From: Thozetella sp. PMI_491
Taxonomy: Eukaryota; Ascomycota; Sordariomycetes; Chaetosphaeriales; Chaetosphaeriaceae
Length of the DNA stretch: 64,000 nt
Assembly (NCBI GenBank): GCA_021432635.1
Contig: MU270044.1
Coordinates: forward strand, 247,556-311,555
Direction of reading: 5' to 3'
Shown one piece after another: positions 1 through 10,240 of this stretch; the stretch's first letter is position 1, and each line of letters starts with the position of its first letter. The notes under the pieces are model-generated. The model saw only the letters and a list, made by a program, of their open reading frames with translations, did no database searches and was not told the origin of the DNA. Both the position numbers and the translations under genes were made by a program.

Positions 1-189
1 AGCTTATAAAGCTTTAAATATAGATTTATAAGTACTAATAAGCAATAGAAACTCATAGAAACTCCTAGAAGCTTCTATATTTCTCTTAAGCTTTTTCTAA
101 TAATTAATACTATATAAGTTATATAAAGCTTTAAATATTAAATAAATAATATATTAAGATCGATTTATTAATTATATATATAATATATA

Positions 190-350
190 TCCTTAGTCTT
201 TTTTCTTAGTCCTTAGTTAGTCTTAGTCTAGACTAAGACTAAGCTTAGTTAGTCTAGCTTTAAACTAAGACTAGTTTAGTCTTTAAAATTACTGACTAAA
301 ACTAACTAACTAAGGACTAACTAAGACTAAGACTAAAGATTAAAGACTAA
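190..350. repeat. AT-rich palindromic low-complexity tract
   Basis: This stretch is built almost entirely from variants of CTTAGT and its complement ACTAAG. The left part reads as CTTAGT-type words and the right part mostly as ACTAAG-type words, so the two halves can pair as a long imperfect hairpin. The flanks (1-190 and 350-660) are also AT-rich with many stops. No coding capacity is seen. It could be RIP-degraded repeat DNA or the edge of a transposon. Nothing shows a telomeric repeat. Confidence 0.55.
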
Positions 351-1496
351 AATCACAACCCTGTATACAAGCGCCTACCCGAGCGAGTTCCCCAGCTAGA
401 CATACCTCTATATTAAAAATGACTGTGTTTGCACTATAATGTGATTAATCGACTATAGTTTTGGCATAAATAAAAGAATTAGAAGCTTTTATAGCCTTAG
501 GGTAGATATAAACAGTATAGCACGGCTTTCTATACCCCCTGTACCCCCTATAGTACCTTGGCTTTGTAAAAACCCCTTTTATATAATCCTCCTACTATAT
601 ATTTCGCTGGCTAACTAGTTATCTATATCTATTTGATCGAGTATATCGACGGCTTTTTAAATGGTAAGGGACCCTCCGAGCTATATATATATACGTTTAG
701 CCCTCTTTTGTGTATCGAGTGGTTTTATTAGCCTTATAAGCCACCACCAAGATGCAAACCCTACCACTATGGCCGCTCCCACCCGGCGCTTCTAAGTCCT
801 CCCATTCCCCGATGCATTCGCGGTGGCCGTTAAGATACTCGAGTTGCGGGTTTCCAATTTGACCTTCTACTTGCAATAGGCGCACCCGAATTGACAATAA
901 AATTATATCTTTTTGATTGCAGTAAAAAGTAATCACATCCCTAAAATCCTTTGGATGATATCGAAAGAAGGGAGGATGTCGTGGTCTGTAACCCCGCGCC
1001 AGCGTTGAATACACACACAAATACTCCTCTTGGTCTAGTGGTCGTAGCGGAGATCTAATGCCGAATACATAGCTGCTCACGAAGCAAGAAACAAGCAAAG
1101 ATAAAGGCAACAGAAATTCCCTGAGCTCTATAGATGGCAAGTGGAATAGGGTGAGGCTACGTAATGGAAGGAAAATGGTGGATTTTGACGTCAGAATATT
1201 AAGGATAGTGGGTCGTTATGATGATGCATAATGATCTCCTTGAAAGGAGATACATATCACGCCTCGCAATCTTATTTGCATAAGAAAGGAGGCGCTGCCT
1301 CACGTGATCATACCAAATTGGCCCTTCAACCGAGCTGGACCAGCCAGGATGTAAAAGCTGGACCTGGCACCCTACCCGAGATCCACATACTAATAACTTG
1401 TTTAATTTCATCTTATCATTAATCTCGGCATATCTCTCGGAGTCTTGTAGGTTTAGATCACACTGTACTCCTACCAAAACTAATTCACAATATTTT
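351..1496. other. Gene-free stretch
   Basis: No supported gene. A minus-strand open frame at 697-1140 is long but has no ATG (it opens at TTG), and nothing in it is recognisable. The rest is AT-rich with scattered stops. Confidence 0.5.
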
Positions 1497-2141
1497 TTAT
1501 CTTATCCTCAGTCTATAGTCCTGTAGCTTCCGCACGAAACTATCACCGGAAGCCCCAGCAGCTCCAGCGGCACTCTTGGCCGTCGAGCCCGATGCGTCAT
1601 ATCTATTTCCCCGGTTCCTTCCGAAAATGCCTCGTCGGTGGTCCTTGACTGTTGCATGGCTGTCGATGATAATGTCGCGACCGGCATGGATTTGGCTGCT
1701 CGTTGCGACTTCAACGCTCACGTTGCGACTTGCCCAGCCACCACTGTCAGTGCCGTGACCATAGGAATGATTTGAATCTGGACCTCGGTATACCCCGCCA
1801 TAGCCTTTGTATTTAGTATCGCGATAATCGTTTCCGTAATTGCTTGACTCTGGTTTCCCATTGATATACTGCACTGAGGAGTGGTAGCCCGGCGGAGATG
1901 AGAAACCAACCGGTTCAGTAGAGGGCAGAGCTGGGCGATTCGACAAAGCTTGTCCATATCCGTCATTCTGGCTGTCTGGGTGGCGTGAATCTTGGAGATT
2001 TGGGCTCGTAAATACGATGGTCTCTTCATATGCGAATAGAACTACACCGTGAGCCTCAGAGAACTCCGAAGACACATCACTGAGACCACTATAGGAAGGT
2101 TCATGGTAGGGTTCTATTTCCCAAGATTGAAAGCAAGTCAT
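1497..2141 (-). CDS. Hypothetical low-complexity protein
   Basis: A single open frame of 214 residues with a true ATG at 2141. I do not recognise the family. The N-terminal third is acidic and Ser/Thr-rich. The middle (about residues 70-140) is rich in Gly, Ser, Tyr and Asn, with Y-G-G and Y-G-H motifs. The C-terminal 60 residues contain a basic patch and an Ala/Gly-rich run, then end in a basic tail. There is no signal peptide or membrane segment, and the protein looks largely disordered. Base composition is closer to coding DNA than that of the AT-rich flanks. It could be a complete small gene or the remaining exon of a larger one. Function unknown. Confidence 0.4.
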   Translation of the reverse strand: MTCFQSWEIEPYHEPSYSGLSDVSSEFSEAHGVVLFAYEETIVFTSPNLQDSRHPDSQNDGYGQALSNRPALPSTEPVGFSSPPGYHSSVQYINGKPESSNYGNDYRDTKYKGYGGVYRGPDSNHSYGHGTDSGGWASRNVSVEVATSSQIHAGRDIIIDSHATVKDHRRGIFGRNRGNRYDASGSTAKSAAGAAGASGDSFVRKLQDYRLRIR

Positions 2142-2721
2142 AATCGGTTGCAGGTTGGAATATACAACACGTTGACGATGAAAAGACGACTAATCAGTGA
2201 CTAGATCCAAAGGTCAGGTGCTAGAAGTCTAGTGGGATGCTTGATGATTGTGCAAAGAGAGCGTGTCCAAATAAACAAAGTTCCAACGAGATAGATTCCA
2301 TGGGAAGGACAGCTTTATATACAGTCTACCTAGCGGAGGCGCTTCTGGTATGTCGAGAGACTTTGAATGAGACACATGCATTGTATTTCGTACACCTCGC
2401 CGCTGCGACCGGCCCATCAAGCCTGGACTAGGAGTGGCTAAGACATACCCGCCCACGACAAGTTGGGAATCCGACCGACTTACGTGTCGTCTCCTGCTAA
2501 TCCTTCCGCACTTACGAAGCTGCAAGCCTCTATGGCCATATATTTCAGCCGTGGCTACGCCATGCACGAAAAGGTCAAGGGCGCCATTTTCAGCGAGACT
2601 ATGGCAACCTGTGAGGAGTTATGCAATGTCAGGGATTTCAAGGATCAGATCAAGTTCAAATATCACTCACCTTATACACATATTGTAGAGATGCTCATAT
2701 TTTGAAACACCAGAATATGTA
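2142..2721. other. Possible decayed coding remnant next to a transposon
   Basis: Short plus-strand frames at 2237-2431 and 2463-2705 have protein-like composition (for example A-M-H-E-K-V-K-G-A-I-F). They lie in different frames and have no recognisable domain. The second runs up to the inverted-repeat element at 2722 and stops just before it. This may be an old gene interrupted and decayed, but no function can be given. Confidence 0.25.
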
Positions 2722-3195
2722 CAATCGGGTACAAAAAGTCTCGGACCAGACCCACTTTTCCACCAAAACTTACCAACTTCTAGCAGCTAAAAATAATATT
2801 AAATACTGATTTTAAAAATCTAGAAAAAATAGTATATTTAGAAGTGGTTAAATATGTTTTTCAATCACTAGAGTTCTATTTTTAGGATGTGGTGGAAGTT
2901 CTGTCTCGCTTTTTAATCGTGAGGAATGTTGTAAAATGAGGCGACCCGCTAGAAGATATGCTATAGAGCGCTATATTTAAAATTCTCGATTTAGGACAAC
3001 TTTACATAAGTCTCACACACTCATTTATCCCGTTAAGAAAAGATTTAGTTACTAGAAAGAATATTTTATCAATTCTTAAAATACATTATTTTTTATAAAA
3101 TTTTCAACTTATATCTAATGTTACTTTTTACTGCAGGAAGTTGGTGAGTTTTGGCGGAAAAGTGGGTCTGGTCCGAGACTTTTTGTACCCGATTG
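2722..3195. mobile_element. 474-bp MITE-like element with about 75-bp terminal inverted repeats
   Basis: The left end begins CAATCGGGTACAAAAAGTCT at 2722. The right end is its reverse complement, ending at 3195. The outer 40 bases match perfectly and similarity continues to about 75 bases. Where the arms differ, the left arm tends to have A or T where the right has G or C, as expected from C-to-T type decay. The interior is AT-rich and has no transposase frame, so the element is non-autonomous. TA flanks both ends (2720-2721 and 3196-3197), which fits a Tc1/mariner-type TA target duplication. If those TAs are instead part of the element, the flanks are TATG (2716-2719 and 3198-3201), a possible 4-bp duplication. 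Confidence 0.85.
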
Positions 3196-3197
3196 TA

Positions 3198-3848
3198 TAT
3201 GGTGTGTTTTTCACGTGGTGGCGTCCGCGCTAGTATTTCTATCTGGCTGAAAGTATCTCACGATAAACGCTTTTTGTCGTTCGATGTTTTGGATTAGGTC
3301 GCACTGACCCCTCTGTTGCACATGTGCCACTGCATGGTGTCTGGATAGTGCAGGAAGCTTAGTCTTTCATTCGCTGAGAATAGGCTCTATTGGTATATGC
3401 CTGAGCAGCCACTGGGACCTACTCGAGCTGTTCGATCGCGAGGCTCCGCTAAGCCTGGCGGAGATGGACGAACGATGAGAACATTAGTGTTGCACACCGA
3501 GTGCGCATTTATTTCGGAGCTTCATGTCTGTTGCCATGGATTTTCGCAGTCCCTTGCGGTAGAGCAAAGTACAAAAAACTATCGAGCTGCCAGAATACAG
3601 GCAAGATTACGACGGTGCCGGAGATATAGCGTAGTTTAGCGCAGACACGTCAATCGCATACTTCAAACAGAGGTATACGTCATTGAATTGCGCAAAGATC
3701 AAACTCTGCGCAGATATTCAATACGTAATTCTCTGCTCTGGAACCGAGGAGTGAAGAATGAGAAGCATCCGCCTATTTACATCGATCACCTTCCTCCCAT
3801 GCTCATCTAGCGCTCTAGCTCGTTCCGCCACGTCATGTGACCCTTCCA
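3198..3848. other. Gene-free stretch
   Basis: Only one small plus-strand frame (3397-3639) is present. It has a basic, non-protein-like composition and no recognisable motif. I see no gene. Confidence 0.45.
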
Positions 3849-4390
3849 TTAATCATCACCCAACAGCTGCTCGAGCGTCTTGTTGTCACAGGTTACCATG
3901 AAGGACCTGTAAATTTCACCGCCTGTCCAGAGGCAGCCCGGCTTCATTTTGTAAAGTCTGTTGTTGGGATAGTCATCGCACACATGGCCTCGGAAGGCTT
4001 GGACTGTTGACACGACTCCATCAGTACCCCCATATCGTAGATCGTGCGCCAGTATACAGCCAAAGCTGCTACTATCACGATTTAGGGTACTATGAGGAAG
4101 AAGGGTCACTTACTATAGCATCCGTCAGCAAGCATGGTTATATTTATGCCATGTGTATCCTCCGCAAGAGGCCGGCACAGCTTGTCCCAGGCGGGGACAG
4201 CGATATCGTTGTGCAACACTCTACCGCTTCCGACATAATCGGCATTGCACTCAGTATTCCACGATTCGAACATAGCAACTGGTTTGGCGCTGAAACAATC
4301 AACACCTGCAGAGATACCGTCTCGCTGGGCTGGAGCGGCAGCAGCGCCGAGGACGAGGGTAAGAAGGGAGGCAAAGGCTGGAAGGCTCAT
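3849..4390 (-). CDS. Small secreted cysteine-rich protein (two exons)
   Basis: Exon 1 is 4390-4114 and exon 2 is 4003-3849. They are separated by a 110-bp intron with a GTAAGT donor and CAACAG acceptor that rejoins the frame at an Ile codon. The product is about 143 residues. It starts with a clear signal peptide (MSLPAFASLLTLVLGAAAAP, cleavage likely after an Ala near residue 19). The mature part has seven cysteines spread along its length and two N-x-T/S sites. A TATA-like box lies about 110 bases upstream. The size, secretion signal and cysteine content fit a secreted effector-like or cell-surface protein. I recognise no named family, and the gene appears intact. Confidence 0.75.
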
Positions 4391-4497
4391 CTTGGCGCAA
4401 CTTTTGACGAGGAGGTAATTGGAAGTGTTGATTGAGGCGCGGGTCAGAATGATCGAACGATAACGTGTTTGGATAGTAACAAGAGGAGAGTAGGGCC

Positions 4498-4504
4498 ATA
4501 TATA
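4498..4504 (-). promoter_or_regulatory. TATA box of the small secreted protein gene
   Basis: The minus strand reads TATATAT here, about 108 bases upstream of the ATG at 4390, inside an otherwise mixed-composition leader. Confidence 0.4.
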
Positions 4505-5531
4505 GTACTTCTGGGACGTATCATGTGCTTGAGGCAGGTCAATACATCTTCACGGTCCGGGGTTCAGATGGCATGGAGGTTTCCTCCCGCTGCCGTTACA
4601 GGCCTACTGCAAATAGCAAATGATCACAAATCCCGGTGCTGGCAATGTTGTGAAATATTTCCAAGGATGGTGATTCGTTCCTTCCAACGGCCGGACCATG
4701 GAATGATCACCTGCTTGTCTTTTCTGAGCCTTCGGATAGAGTACATGCTGGGGCCTGCCCCGCGTTCTCCATCTATTCAATATCTCAACATCACAGGCCT
4801 GCAATATACTTGTAAGCCATGGTACATGGTACTATTTGGCCCTTAAATTGCCCTCGTTGGGATAAATTGCAATCGCCGGGACAAGTTGCCGATAGACGGA
4901 GTCTTGAAGTTGTTCGCAGTGTGGTAGCGAAAGGCAGGCAATAGGGTCAGTGGAGGCCATTGTCTGTTCTGGATACGGCGTGGATAGATATTATGCAGTC
5001 GGTTCCATTGCAGTCGTGGGGCTAGCTTCTTGACTAGTATCTACGAGATATAGGCGGGTCTGAGTACAAGACTTATCCGAACTAATCACAGGGAGAGGAG
5101 TCCAATCCGCGTGGCCATATACTTACACGTCGAGGATCCCATTCGTCTATCCAGGCACGTTTTATAACGAATAGTATAAATTGAGAGCGGTTCGCCAAGC
5201 CTACTTCCGAACCCCACTACTAATGTTACTTCCATTCTCGTCGTTTGGTGAGAACCAATTTGAAGCTCGGTTGGCGGATGTCAACCATAAGTCTTGGCGA
5301 ATTTCGTATCCCGAAACGGTTAAGCGTGCCTAGGCTCGCTAGGCTATAATCACCAACACAGGCGGAAACGTAGGCAACTCTCCTCGGGCAGAAATCATCT
5401 TGCCTAAGCCAAACTTGGAAACATTGGTCGCCAAGCTTAAGTTAGTCTTCCTCCCTCTACTCTGCTGTCGGGTTCTGTCGTACGGGTCTAACCGCTAGGC
5501 TGTTGCTTCCGCTCGACGCAGGTCTCCAGAG
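4505..5531. other. Gene-free stretch
   Basis: No supported gene. The plus-strand frame 4469-4846 overlaps the upstream region of the secreted protein gene and shows no domain. 4850-5530 is plausible upstream DNA for the decayed Zn2Cys6 gene at 5532. Confidence 0.4.
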
Positions 5532-6442
5532 ATGAAAATTCGTCAGTTGACAGTGTGCCGAGCCTGTCGTTCGCGTAAACTAGGAGTAAGCCGGTTTTGC
5601 ACCATCTGACATAACCTGAGTGGCCCACTACATAAATCGTCTCTACAGTGTGATAGTAAACACCCCAGCTGCTCCCAATGTCTCATGAGAGGCCGCCACT
5701 TCCCTGGGTATCCGAAAAACTGGATCTTCCTCCCTTCCCAACGAACGGAGCTTCCCGAGTCAAATGCAGATAGACATTTGTCTTCCAACACTGAACCGAG
5801 ACGCGATCGTGCCACATCGCAGGGCAGTCCCAACCCCGCAGTGGGCCAGCCACTGGGCTGACCGCTGACCGATATCGTCTCATTATGCGCCTAGAATTTC
5901 ATTAGCGGCAAGCGAGTTCTCGAGCCTGCCTAGCTCCGTAATGGTATCGTTTTCTTGTACATCTACATCGTGGATGCAAGTATTACCATCACTACTTCGG
6001 TAATTGCGGGAGTATTTTCTTTCCTTAGCCATCGAAGCTTCGGGACTCGCTCTTGCCGCCAGTAGCCCTAAGGGCCGAGCCTTTATCCCCAACGCACTAG
6101 AAGTTCGGTGTGCTGCTCTGCTATCCTTGCGCATTGCCGTCGGTCGCGACAATGACTTATCCTTTGAGGCGTTGGTGGCGTCTATGACGTGCCTATTTGT
6201 ATCAGAAGTGAGACTAAACATCTCCTTGCATGGTAGCCTGCTTACACAATCATCAAATGGTGCTACCTACGTCTAGTCTTGGCTGTGCCATCCATGCACA
6301 AGGGATCGCCACTTTGATTCAGCGTCACCCACCAAGTTTCTATGCTTCTAGGGCTCCTCATAAGCTGTTTTCCCATGCCCTTTGGCCTACTCAAGTTCGT
6401 AATCTACGCGATTCTATGTTGCTAGCCTTTTCGATATTCTAG
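5532..6442 (+). pseudogene. Decayed Zn(II)2Cys6 transcription factor
   Basis: The ATG at 5532 opens a short exon with CRACRSRKLG. A clean 63-bp intron follows (5586-5648, GTAAGC to CTACAG), and the next exon begins CDSKHPSCSQC. Together these give the fungal zinc cluster spacing C-x2-C-x6-C-x6-C-x2-C. The position normally held by the sixth cysteine (before P-G-Y-P) is Phe. An in-frame TGA follows near 5857. Protein-like frames then resume: about 5884-6001 (ending at a TAA that could derive from CAA), 6004-6276 (L-R-E-Y-F-L-S-L-A-I-E-A-S, typical of fungal TF middle regions) and, one frame on, to 6442 (P-H-K-L-F-S-H-A-L-W). One or two joins may be introns, but the lost Cys and the stops point to a pseudogene. 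Confidence 0.65.
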
Positions 6443-7001
6443 GTAGCCCCAAAAGTTGGTTTGGGCCATTATTTACGAAATTCTGAAGATCATAGATGGG
6501 AATGCTGAGTAGGTCGGCTAATCTTGTAATGTGGTGTTAGGTGTCTGCAATCGTCATCCCTAGAAGGTCTGGCGTGTCAAGCTCCATGTAGAAGAGAGGC
6601 AGTATGTATATAATGTCAAGAATAAATTATTCAAAATATCCAAACCCATGCTTCTCATTTGTTCTCTCACATACATTCAGCCGCTCCTATACCGGTGAAT
6701 TTGAGCAACGTGTTCAAAGATAGAGTGGCCATTGTTACTCTTTCGTTCAAAAGCACGTAGATAAGGAGTAGCTAGATATCTTATACATTCAGTGGGAATA
6801 TGAAATATAAATATTTTTTCACTGTTTAGATATATCACTAGACTGAGCTTACATTCTGTGCTGTAGTGATAGGCAAAGATGAACGAATTAAATAATCCAA
6901 AAATTCACACAAAACGTTTGTGACAACACCCGTCAAGTCCAATCGCGTCGTTCGTATAAGGGAATGCGGTCTATCTCGTCCCCGTTCCAGATGCTCTTGG
7001 C
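6443..7001. other. Gene-free stretch
   Basis: This holds the end of the decayed regulator, perhaps some further eroded coding sequence, and the 3' flank of the flavoprotein gene. No open frame of note. Confidence 0.4.
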
Positions 7002-8420
7002 TTACTCGACACGGGCCGGTGTTTCGGCAAATAAGAGCACAAGACCTTCGTTCAGCGTAGGGTGCACCACGATCAAGTCCTCAATCTCCCGATAGCTCAC
7101 TCCCAGCTTCATTGCCAGAGTAACGACGGCAAGCAGCTCACCTACATTGGGTCCAACTGCTGTGAAGCCCAAAATTCGATCCCCATCCGCCTCTACCAGC
7201 GCCTTAGCGTAGCCCTCGGTGTCTCCCGGGTCGAGCGTCTGGGTGCGTAGAAACATGCCCATAGGTAGCTTTGTGAGCCGATATTTGATGCCTTTCTCTT
7301 GGGCCTCGCGCTCCGTCAATCCAACTCTAGCCAGTTCTGGGCTTGTGAAGAGTGTGCGTGGCACGAGACGGCCGACAGTGCCGCTTTCACGCGGGGTCCC
7401 CACGATAGAGCCGTAGATCACTCGGTGGTCGTCCCATCCCATGTGAGTGAAGTGTGGCGAGTTGGCGCAGTCACCGGCTGCATACACACCTGGTACCGAG
7501 GTGCGGAGCTGTGAGTCCACGGCTACATGGCCCGAGCCCGTTGTTTTGACACCGGCGGCTTCCAGTCCCATGTTCGCCGTGTTGGGGATGCGACCTGCAG
7601 AGACAAGGATGTGGGATCCTTTGAGGGGCTCAGATGCGGCGCTGCCATCGGTAGAGGCGAGAGTCACGGTGATCTGGTCACCGTTGGTTCCGGAAACTGA
7701 AGCCACTGTGGTGTTTGTCAAGAACCGGACTCCTTCCCGCATCAAAGCCGTGGTTATAACGTCAACCACGTCCTTGTCTTCGCCGGGCAGGACCTGGGCC
7801 TGTCGCTGGATGACAGTCACTTCGGCGCCAAATCGTCGGAAGGCTTGGGCAAACTCTAGACCAATGTACCCACCGCCAATAATGATGAGGTGGTCCGGGA
7901 CCACATCTAGCTCTAGAGCTTCAATGTGGATCATTGGTTTTGCTTCGACAAGACCGGGGATGGTACTGTCGACCCGGGAACGCGAGCCGGTACAGATGAT
8001 AATATTGTCGGCGGTGATTAATCGGCCGTTGCTGACCTGAATGACTTTGGGGGCGACAAATACGCCCTCGCCACGGATGATTTCAACCTTGTAAGCCTTG
8101 AATAGATCCTGGAATCCTCGGACGTTTTGGACCATCTCCCGCTTGCGGGCACGGACCTGGGTCATGTCGACCTTGACGCCGTCACTGCGCACACCATGCT
8201 GATGTGCCTTACGAGTCTGGTAGGCAGTTGCGGCAGAGTGAATGATTGTTTTGGATGGGAGGCAGGCAATATTGGGACAGGAGCCACCAATCCACTGCCG
8301 CTCGATGACGGCACATTTCTGTCCCTTCTTTCCGGACAGCATCCACGGGACCAGCTTGCCGGCCTCGCCACTGCCAATGGCAATGCAGTCGTACTTCTCG
8401 GCCTTGTCGAAGTTGGCCAT
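7002..8420 (-). CDS. Mercuric-reductase-like pyridine nucleotide-disulfide oxidoreductase
   Basis: An intronless gene of 472 residues. The frame stays open upstream to 8540, but a TATA box lies in that extension, so the ATG at 8420 (context ACCATGGCC) is chosen. It is a class I flavoprotein disulfide reductase. The N-terminal FAD motif is G-S-G-E-A-G (residues 16-21). The redox disulfide is C48-P-N-I-A-C53, followed by L-P-S-K. The NAD(P)H motif is G-G-G-Y-I-G-L-E-F. A-A-G-D-C-A is the second FAD motif, and the dimerisation domain ends H-P-T-L-N-E-G-L with the His-Glu pair. It has neither the N-terminal metal-binding domain nor the C-terminal Cys pair of true MerA, so mercury reduction cannot be assumed. 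A cytosolic NAD(P)H-dependent disulfide or quinone reductase is more likely. It diverges from an HSP31 gene across a shared promoter. Confidence 0.85.
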   Translation of the reverse strand: MANFDKAEKYDCIAIGSGEAGKLVPWMLSGKKGQKCAVIERQWIGGSCPNIACLPSKTIIHSAATAYQTRKAHQHGVRSDGVKVDMTQVRARKREMVQNVRGFQDLFKAYKVEIIRGEGVFVAPKVIQVSNGRLITADNIIICTGSRSRVDSTIPGLVEAKPMIHIEALELDVVPDHLIIIGGGYIGLEFAQAFRRFGAEVTVIQRQAQVLPGEDKDVVDVITTALMREGVRFLTNTTVASVSGTNGDQITVTLASTDGSAASEPLKGSHILVSAGRIPNTANMGLEAAGVKTTGSGHVAVDSQLRTSVPGVYAAGDCANSPHFTHMGWDDHRVIYGSIVGTPRESGTVGRLVPRTLFTSPELARVGLTEREAQEKGIKYRLTKLPMGMFLRTQTLDPGDTEGYAKALVEADGDRILGFTAVGPNVGELLAVVTLAMKLGVSYREIEDLIVVHPTLNEGLVLLFAETPARVE

Positions 8421-8528
8421 GGTTTCTTTCTGACGGTTTCTGAGTTCTTGTTTGTGTGGATGGATTCCTTCCTGTGAGTCTGATGAAGAGCATGATACAG
8501 CCAGGAAGGAACGAAGAAATCGCCCTCT

Positions 8529-8535
8529 ATTTATA
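8529..8535 (-). promoter_or_regulatory. TATA box of the flavoprotein gene
   Basis: The minus strand reads TATAAAT about 110 bases upstream of the ATG at 8420. Its position makes the more upstream in-frame ATG unlikely as the start. Confidence 0.5.
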
Positions 8536-8814
8536 TTCAAACATACAGACTTAATACAGACAACTATTCCACGCTAGTCGCTGCGGGTTTCGCTGCTCTC
8601 ACTGTGCGTCTCATGAAAGTACAACAGTCATCTTTCCCGATTCGAGATTGTGCTTCGTATAGCCTTGGCCCAGTACAACATCGTCCTTAGGAATACTTGC
8701 GGCTATTTCGGGATGAGTGACAGCGAAAGATCCGCACCCGATGGTCGCTAAAGCGATCATAGATTCGTAGTAAGGACAGTGCATAGTCTAATGGTCCGAT
8801 ACACTCGTCTCGCT

Positions 8815-8990
8815 AATCAGGTTAACTCCTGCTCGCGATGTTTTCCAAATTCTGCGGTGGGTCAGTAATCGCATCTTCTCGGAGACTTGGGCTAGACGTG
8901 GCTATGGAACCAATCAGATCAACTCCTGCTCGAGATGTTCTTCTGTGGGTCAGCATGCTTGCAACTCGGAGCTCTCCGGGTGGGGTAGTC
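8815..8990. promoter_or_regulatory. Duplicated promoter motif and CGG-N6-CCG site between divergent stress genes
   Basis: Two related blocks begin near 8816 and 8911. Each has AATCAG, then AACTCCTGCTCG(C/A)GATGTT, then TGGGTCAG. The spacing between the parts is longer in the first copy by about nine bases. Just after the second copy, CGGAGCTCTCCG (8967-8978) forms CGG-N6-CCG, the inverted-triplet layout bound by Zn2Cys6 dimers of the Ppr1 type. A further TCGGAGAC lies near 9017. The block sits between the flavoprotein gene (start 8420, leftward) and the HSP31 gene (start 9466, rightward), so it is a good candidate for shared control. Binding is inferred. Confidence 0.45.
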
Positions 8991-9465
8991 TGGGCCGGCC
9001 TGGGCTCTGCAGCCAATCGGAGACGCGAAGAAGGGTGGAGCGTTTGGCAGCTTGCGACGTCTGCCATTCGCGGCGCGGATGCTTTCACCAGACGGCGGAT
9101 TACGGAATACAAACCGGAAACTAGGCATGCTCCCCACATCATTGCTACTAGTAACGGAAGACTCCGAATGTTGCTGCCAACGCCAGCCATCATATGGATT
9201 GGAACTACTACATGCGTTAGGCTGGCTTTGAGATTGGATATAAAACGATCAAGGCCTCACGACCGGAACCTGTCAGAACACCATCAATTAACACACTCAA
9301 ACACAATCCACCAGTCTAAATCAACATTTTGCCATACAACCGCGCTCACAAGTCCTGAACACTTGCTCCTTGCACGAAGCCTAACATAGCAACATCGCTA
9401 TCCGTCAACGCCATACCAACACAACTACAACCACAACCACAACTACAATTATAGCAACAGAAACC

Positions 9466-10240
9466 ATGTCGCTTCCACGCCGTGCTCTCATCAGCATAAC
9501 CTCGGCCTCCGCCACTCTTTTTCAGGGCAAGGAAACTACCGGGCTCTTTATCAGCGAGGCCCTCCACCCCTATAAAGTCCTAACAGCTGCTGGTTTTGAG
9601 GTCGACCTTGCCTCCGAGACGGGTGCTTACACTGCCGACTGGCTTTCGCAACAGCCGGACTTTTTGAACGGCGAAGACTTGGCCATATGGCAAGACACAA
9701 GCAGCGAGTTTCGAAAGAAGCTCGATAATATGCCCAAGGCGGCGGATCTCGACGGCGCTCGCTACGGTGTCTTCTTCGCCTCCGCGGGCCACGCGGCCTT
9801 GATCGATTACCCGAATGCTAGCTCCCTGCAGAATATCGCCTCACAGGTCTATTCCAACGGCGGAATCGTTTCGTCCACTTGCCACGGAACTGCCATCTTC
9901 GCCAACGTTCTGGACCTTGCGACTGGTGAGCCAGTTATCAAGGGCAAGACTGTGACCGGCTTCACAACAGAGGGCGAGCATGTCATGGGCATCTCGGAAG
10001 AGCTGAACTCCTGGAAGACCGAGCTTGTGGAAGACATGGCGGTGAGACTAGGGGCCAAGTGTAAGTGCTGTGTCTGGAACTGGACGATACAATGGTTTGC
10101 TAATTTAGACACTAGACGTACGAGCTCCGGGTGTCTGGGACGATTTTCACATCGTAGACGGCCGTCTTATCACGGGCCAGAACCCAGCTAGCGCAGCTTC
10201 CACTGCACGTGCTGTTGTTGAGGCCTTCGAGAAATTGTGA
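9466..10240 (+). CDS. HSP31-type DJ-1/PfpI glyoxalase III
   Basis: Exon 1 is 9466-10060 and exon 2 is 10116-10240. The 55-bp intron (GTAAGT to ACTAG) rejoins at a Tyr codon and gives 239 residues. The family is glutathione-independent glyoxalase (HSP31), which turns methylglyoxal into D-lactate, and some members act as holdases in oxidative stress. Motifs seen are T-G-L-F-I-S-E-A-L-H-P (Glu31), F-A-S-A-G-H, S-T-C-H-G with the nucleophile Cys139 and His140, and T-G-F-T-T-E-G-E with Glu171. These match the yeast Hsp31 catalytic set. The C-terminal exon carries G-V-W-D-D-F and T-G-Q-N-P-A-S-A. The length is normal. The leader is rich in CAA/ACA repeats (9400-9465). It is divergent from the flavoprotein gene, which suggests joint control by oxidative or carbonyl stress. 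Confidence 0.9.

Noticed and set aside
697-1140. 147-residue minus-strand frame
   Set aside because: It opens at TTG and has no ATG, no domain, and lies next to AT-rich repeat DNA.
4007-4435. 142-residue plus-strand frame
   Set aside because: It is antisense to the secreted protein gene, which has a signal peptide, clean intron and TATA box.
8822-9389. Long frames on both strands upstream of HSP31
   Set aside because: They overlap each other, lie in the divergent promoter with its duplicated motif, and resemble no protein.
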